From contig JAAYSF010000071.1 in the NCBI GenBank assembly GCA_012523975.1, positions 62,001-126,000 on the forward strand: DNA of 64,000 nucleotides. Direction: 5' to 3'. Every line of letters starts with the position of its first letter. The first letter of the stretch is position 1. Positions 62,740-64,000 of this stretch are shown here, one piece after another. Position numbers and translations under genes: made by a program. The notes under the pieces were generated by a model. It was not told where the DNA came from. It worked only from the letters and a program-made list of their open reading frames with translations, and did no database searches. This DNA is from Veillonellaceae bacterium (GTDB taxonomy: Bacteria; Bacillota; Negativicutes; JAAYSF01).

Positions 62740-63531
62740 CTATAACCCAAAAATCTTTTTCAGCTTGTCGAAAAAGCCATCATTGGTTTCAAGCGTCATA
62801 AGCGGTACATTTTCTCCGGTCAGCCGCCTTACTATATTCTTATAGGCGGAACTTGCAGTCGACACCGGGTTGACCACAGCAGGTTCACCACGGTTAGTCG
62901 AAATAACTATATATTCATCCTCTGGGATAATCCCCAGCAAATCAACAGCCAAAATTTCAATAATATCATCAATATCCATCATATCGCCCTTTTTTACCAT
63001 CTTAGGGCGTATCCTATTTACAATCAACTTAGGGTTATGCTTGCCCTCCGACTCAAGTAGCCCGATTATCCTATCAGCATCCCTTACAGCAGACACTTCT
63101 GGAGTTGTAACGACAATTGCCCGATCAGCACCAGCAATAGCATTCTTAAAACCTTGCTCAATTCCGGCGGGGCAGTCAATAATTACATAATCAAAATCTT
63201 TAGACAGGTCTTCACAAAGCTCTTTCATTTGATCAGGACTAACGGCATTTTTATCCCGTGTCTGAGCCGCCGGCAGAAGATATAGCGTTGCATAGCGCTT
63301 GTCCCGAATAAGAGCCTGCTTTAACCGGCAATTACCTTCGGTTACATCAATAAGATCATACACAATACGGTTTTCAAGCCCCATAACAACATCAAGATTT
63401 CTTAGTCCGATATCAGCATCTACTAATACTACTTTTTTCCCTTGCAAAGCAAAACCGGTTCCGATATTAGCAGTAGTTGTCGTTTTGCCGACCCCGCCTT
63501 TACCCGATGTAACTACAATTACCTCACCCAT
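62740..63531 (-). CDS. minD: Septum-site-determining ATPase MinD
   Basis: The 263-residue ParA-type ATPase has the deviant Walker A SGKGGVGKTTTTANIG, VVLVDADIGLRNLD and YVIIDCPAGIEQGF, and a C-terminal amphipathic membrane helix (FDKLKKIFGL). It recruits MinC to the membrane. GGAGGG lies before the ATG. Confidence 0.97.
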   Translation of the reverse strand: MGEVIVVTSGKGGVGKTTTTANIGTGFALQGKKVVLVDADIGLRNLDVVMGLENRIVYDLIDVTEGNCRLKQALIRDKRYATLYLLPAAQTRDKNAVSPDQMKELCEDLSKDFDYVIIDCPAGIEQGFKNAIAGADRAIVVTTPEVSAVRDADRIIGLLESEGKHNPKLIVNRIRPKMVKKGDMMDIDDIIEILAVDLLGIIPEDEYIVISTNRGEPAVVNPVSTASSAYKNIVRRLTGENVPLMTLETNDGFFDKLKKIFGL

Positions 63532-63547
63532 ATCTTATTTAACCCTC

Positions 63548-64000
63548 CTATTGAGCTGGCTCAATTATTACAACACCGTCTTTAATCCGGGCTGTTTCAA
63601 TACACTCAGGAATATCGAGATTGTCAGGTGCTCTGGAAATAAGATGAGCAATTCTGATTTGCGAAGCGATAAGCCTGTCCGCTGTTATTGTTGCACTTAT
63701 ATTCCCTAAGGCACCGGCGTGAGCAATTCCGCGGCAAGTCCCGTGGATAATAATATCGCCGCCGGCAATAACCTTTGCGCCCGGATTAACATCGCCCATA
63801 ACAATAACCGTACCGCGGTGGACCACTTCCTGACCATTGCGAACGGTTCTATTGAAAATCAATGTCTGGTCTGCCTCAGCCTCTTCCGCTTGATTTTCTG
63901 GGCTAGAATCCACTGCCGGCGATGCATTGTCTATATCTTCCTGCCAAGTCAGTCCGTAATTATTAAATAGCGTTATTAGCTCTTTTTGCTGCTCTGATGT
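63548..64000 (-). CDS. minC: Septum site-determining protein MinC (N-terminus beyond window)
   Basis: The frame is open to the window edge, giving the last 150 residues. The C-terminal beta-helix domain is clear: GQEVVHRGTVIVMGDVNPGAKVIAGGDIIIHGTCRGIAHAG in parts, then RIAHLISRAPDN. An acidic linker precedes it (SSPENQAEEAEADQ). MinC inhibits FtsZ assembly at the poles. An internal GTG at 63913 is not the start. It lies 16 bases before minD. Confidence 0.95.
   Translation of the reverse strand, partial: TSEQQKELITLFNNYGLTWQEDIDNASPAVDSSPENQAEEAEADQTLIFNRTVRNGQEVVHRGTVIVMGDVNPGAKVIAGGDIIIHGTCRGIAHAGALGNISATITADRLIASQIRIAHLISRAPDNLDIPECIETARIKDGVVIIEPAQ

Overview
This window looks like a core chromosomal segment of an anaerobic, endospore-forming, outer-membrane-bearing Firmicute (Negativicutes, Sporomusaceae-like). 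Three things suggest this. There are many sporulation genes (gpr, spoIIP, spoIVFA/spoIVFB-like, a spo0B-like gene). There is a predicted outer-membrane beta-barrel ending in Phe. There are anaerobic energy genes: a nickel CO dehydrogenase, an Etf-linked lactate/glycolate-type dehydrogenase, and a second flavin/Fe-S oxidase. The genus is inferred from gene content and order, not from a search. No insertion sequence, prophage or CRISPR array was seen.

Layout. 1-12.1 kb (minus): an nfeD-type protease (cut by the edge), then the heat-shock cluster read as hrcA, an archaeal-type (group III) chaperonin, grpE, dnaK, dnaJ, prmA, rsmE, mtaB, a HIT protein, rpsU and yqeY. It is headed by a sigma-A-type promoter and a CIRCE operator. 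12.1-25.3 kb: hemW, lepA, a hypothetical gene, spoIIP, gpr, then rpsT (plus), then holA, comEC, comEA and leuS (minus), with a T-box leader on leuS. 25.4-30.3 kb: a hypothetical gene, a CsoR-family repressor and lgt (plus), then ridA, cooS and a hutP-like gene (minus).

30.4-41.0 kb is the accessory part. It holds a NarL-type response regulator, a glcD-glcF pair and a convergent histidine kinase with a CdaR-like diacid sensor domain. Next come a lysine riboswitch and permease, two tiny ORFs, a membrane metal-dependent hydrolase, a beta-barrel protein, cysteine synthase, an SOS-type LysM gene and two small ORFs. 41.0-45.2 kb (minus): etfB-etfA-dehydrogenase preceded by about 700 bases with no recognised feature, then tRNA-Ala(GGC). 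45.3-64 kb (minus): a conserved Firmicutes block that reads minC-minD-minE, rodA, spoIVFA/B, two radical-SAM genes, rng, rplU-prp-rpmA, mini-spo0B, obgE, yhbY, proB-proA, nadD, an RRM protein, yqeK, an LCP protein, rsfS and cvfB.

Points most worth a second look: the group III chaperonin inside the HrcA/CIRCE operon; the hutP-like gene, terminator and cooS in the same order as the HutP antitermination locus of the hut operon; the two-component system with a cytoplasmic diacid sensor next to glcDF; the LysM (YneA-like) gene whose promoter lies inside a perfect 24-bp inverted repeat carrying two LexA boxes; and the 78-residue Spo0B-like protein. Start codons were moved inward from the longest open frame wherever a Shine-Dalgarno (SD) sequence clearly favoured it.
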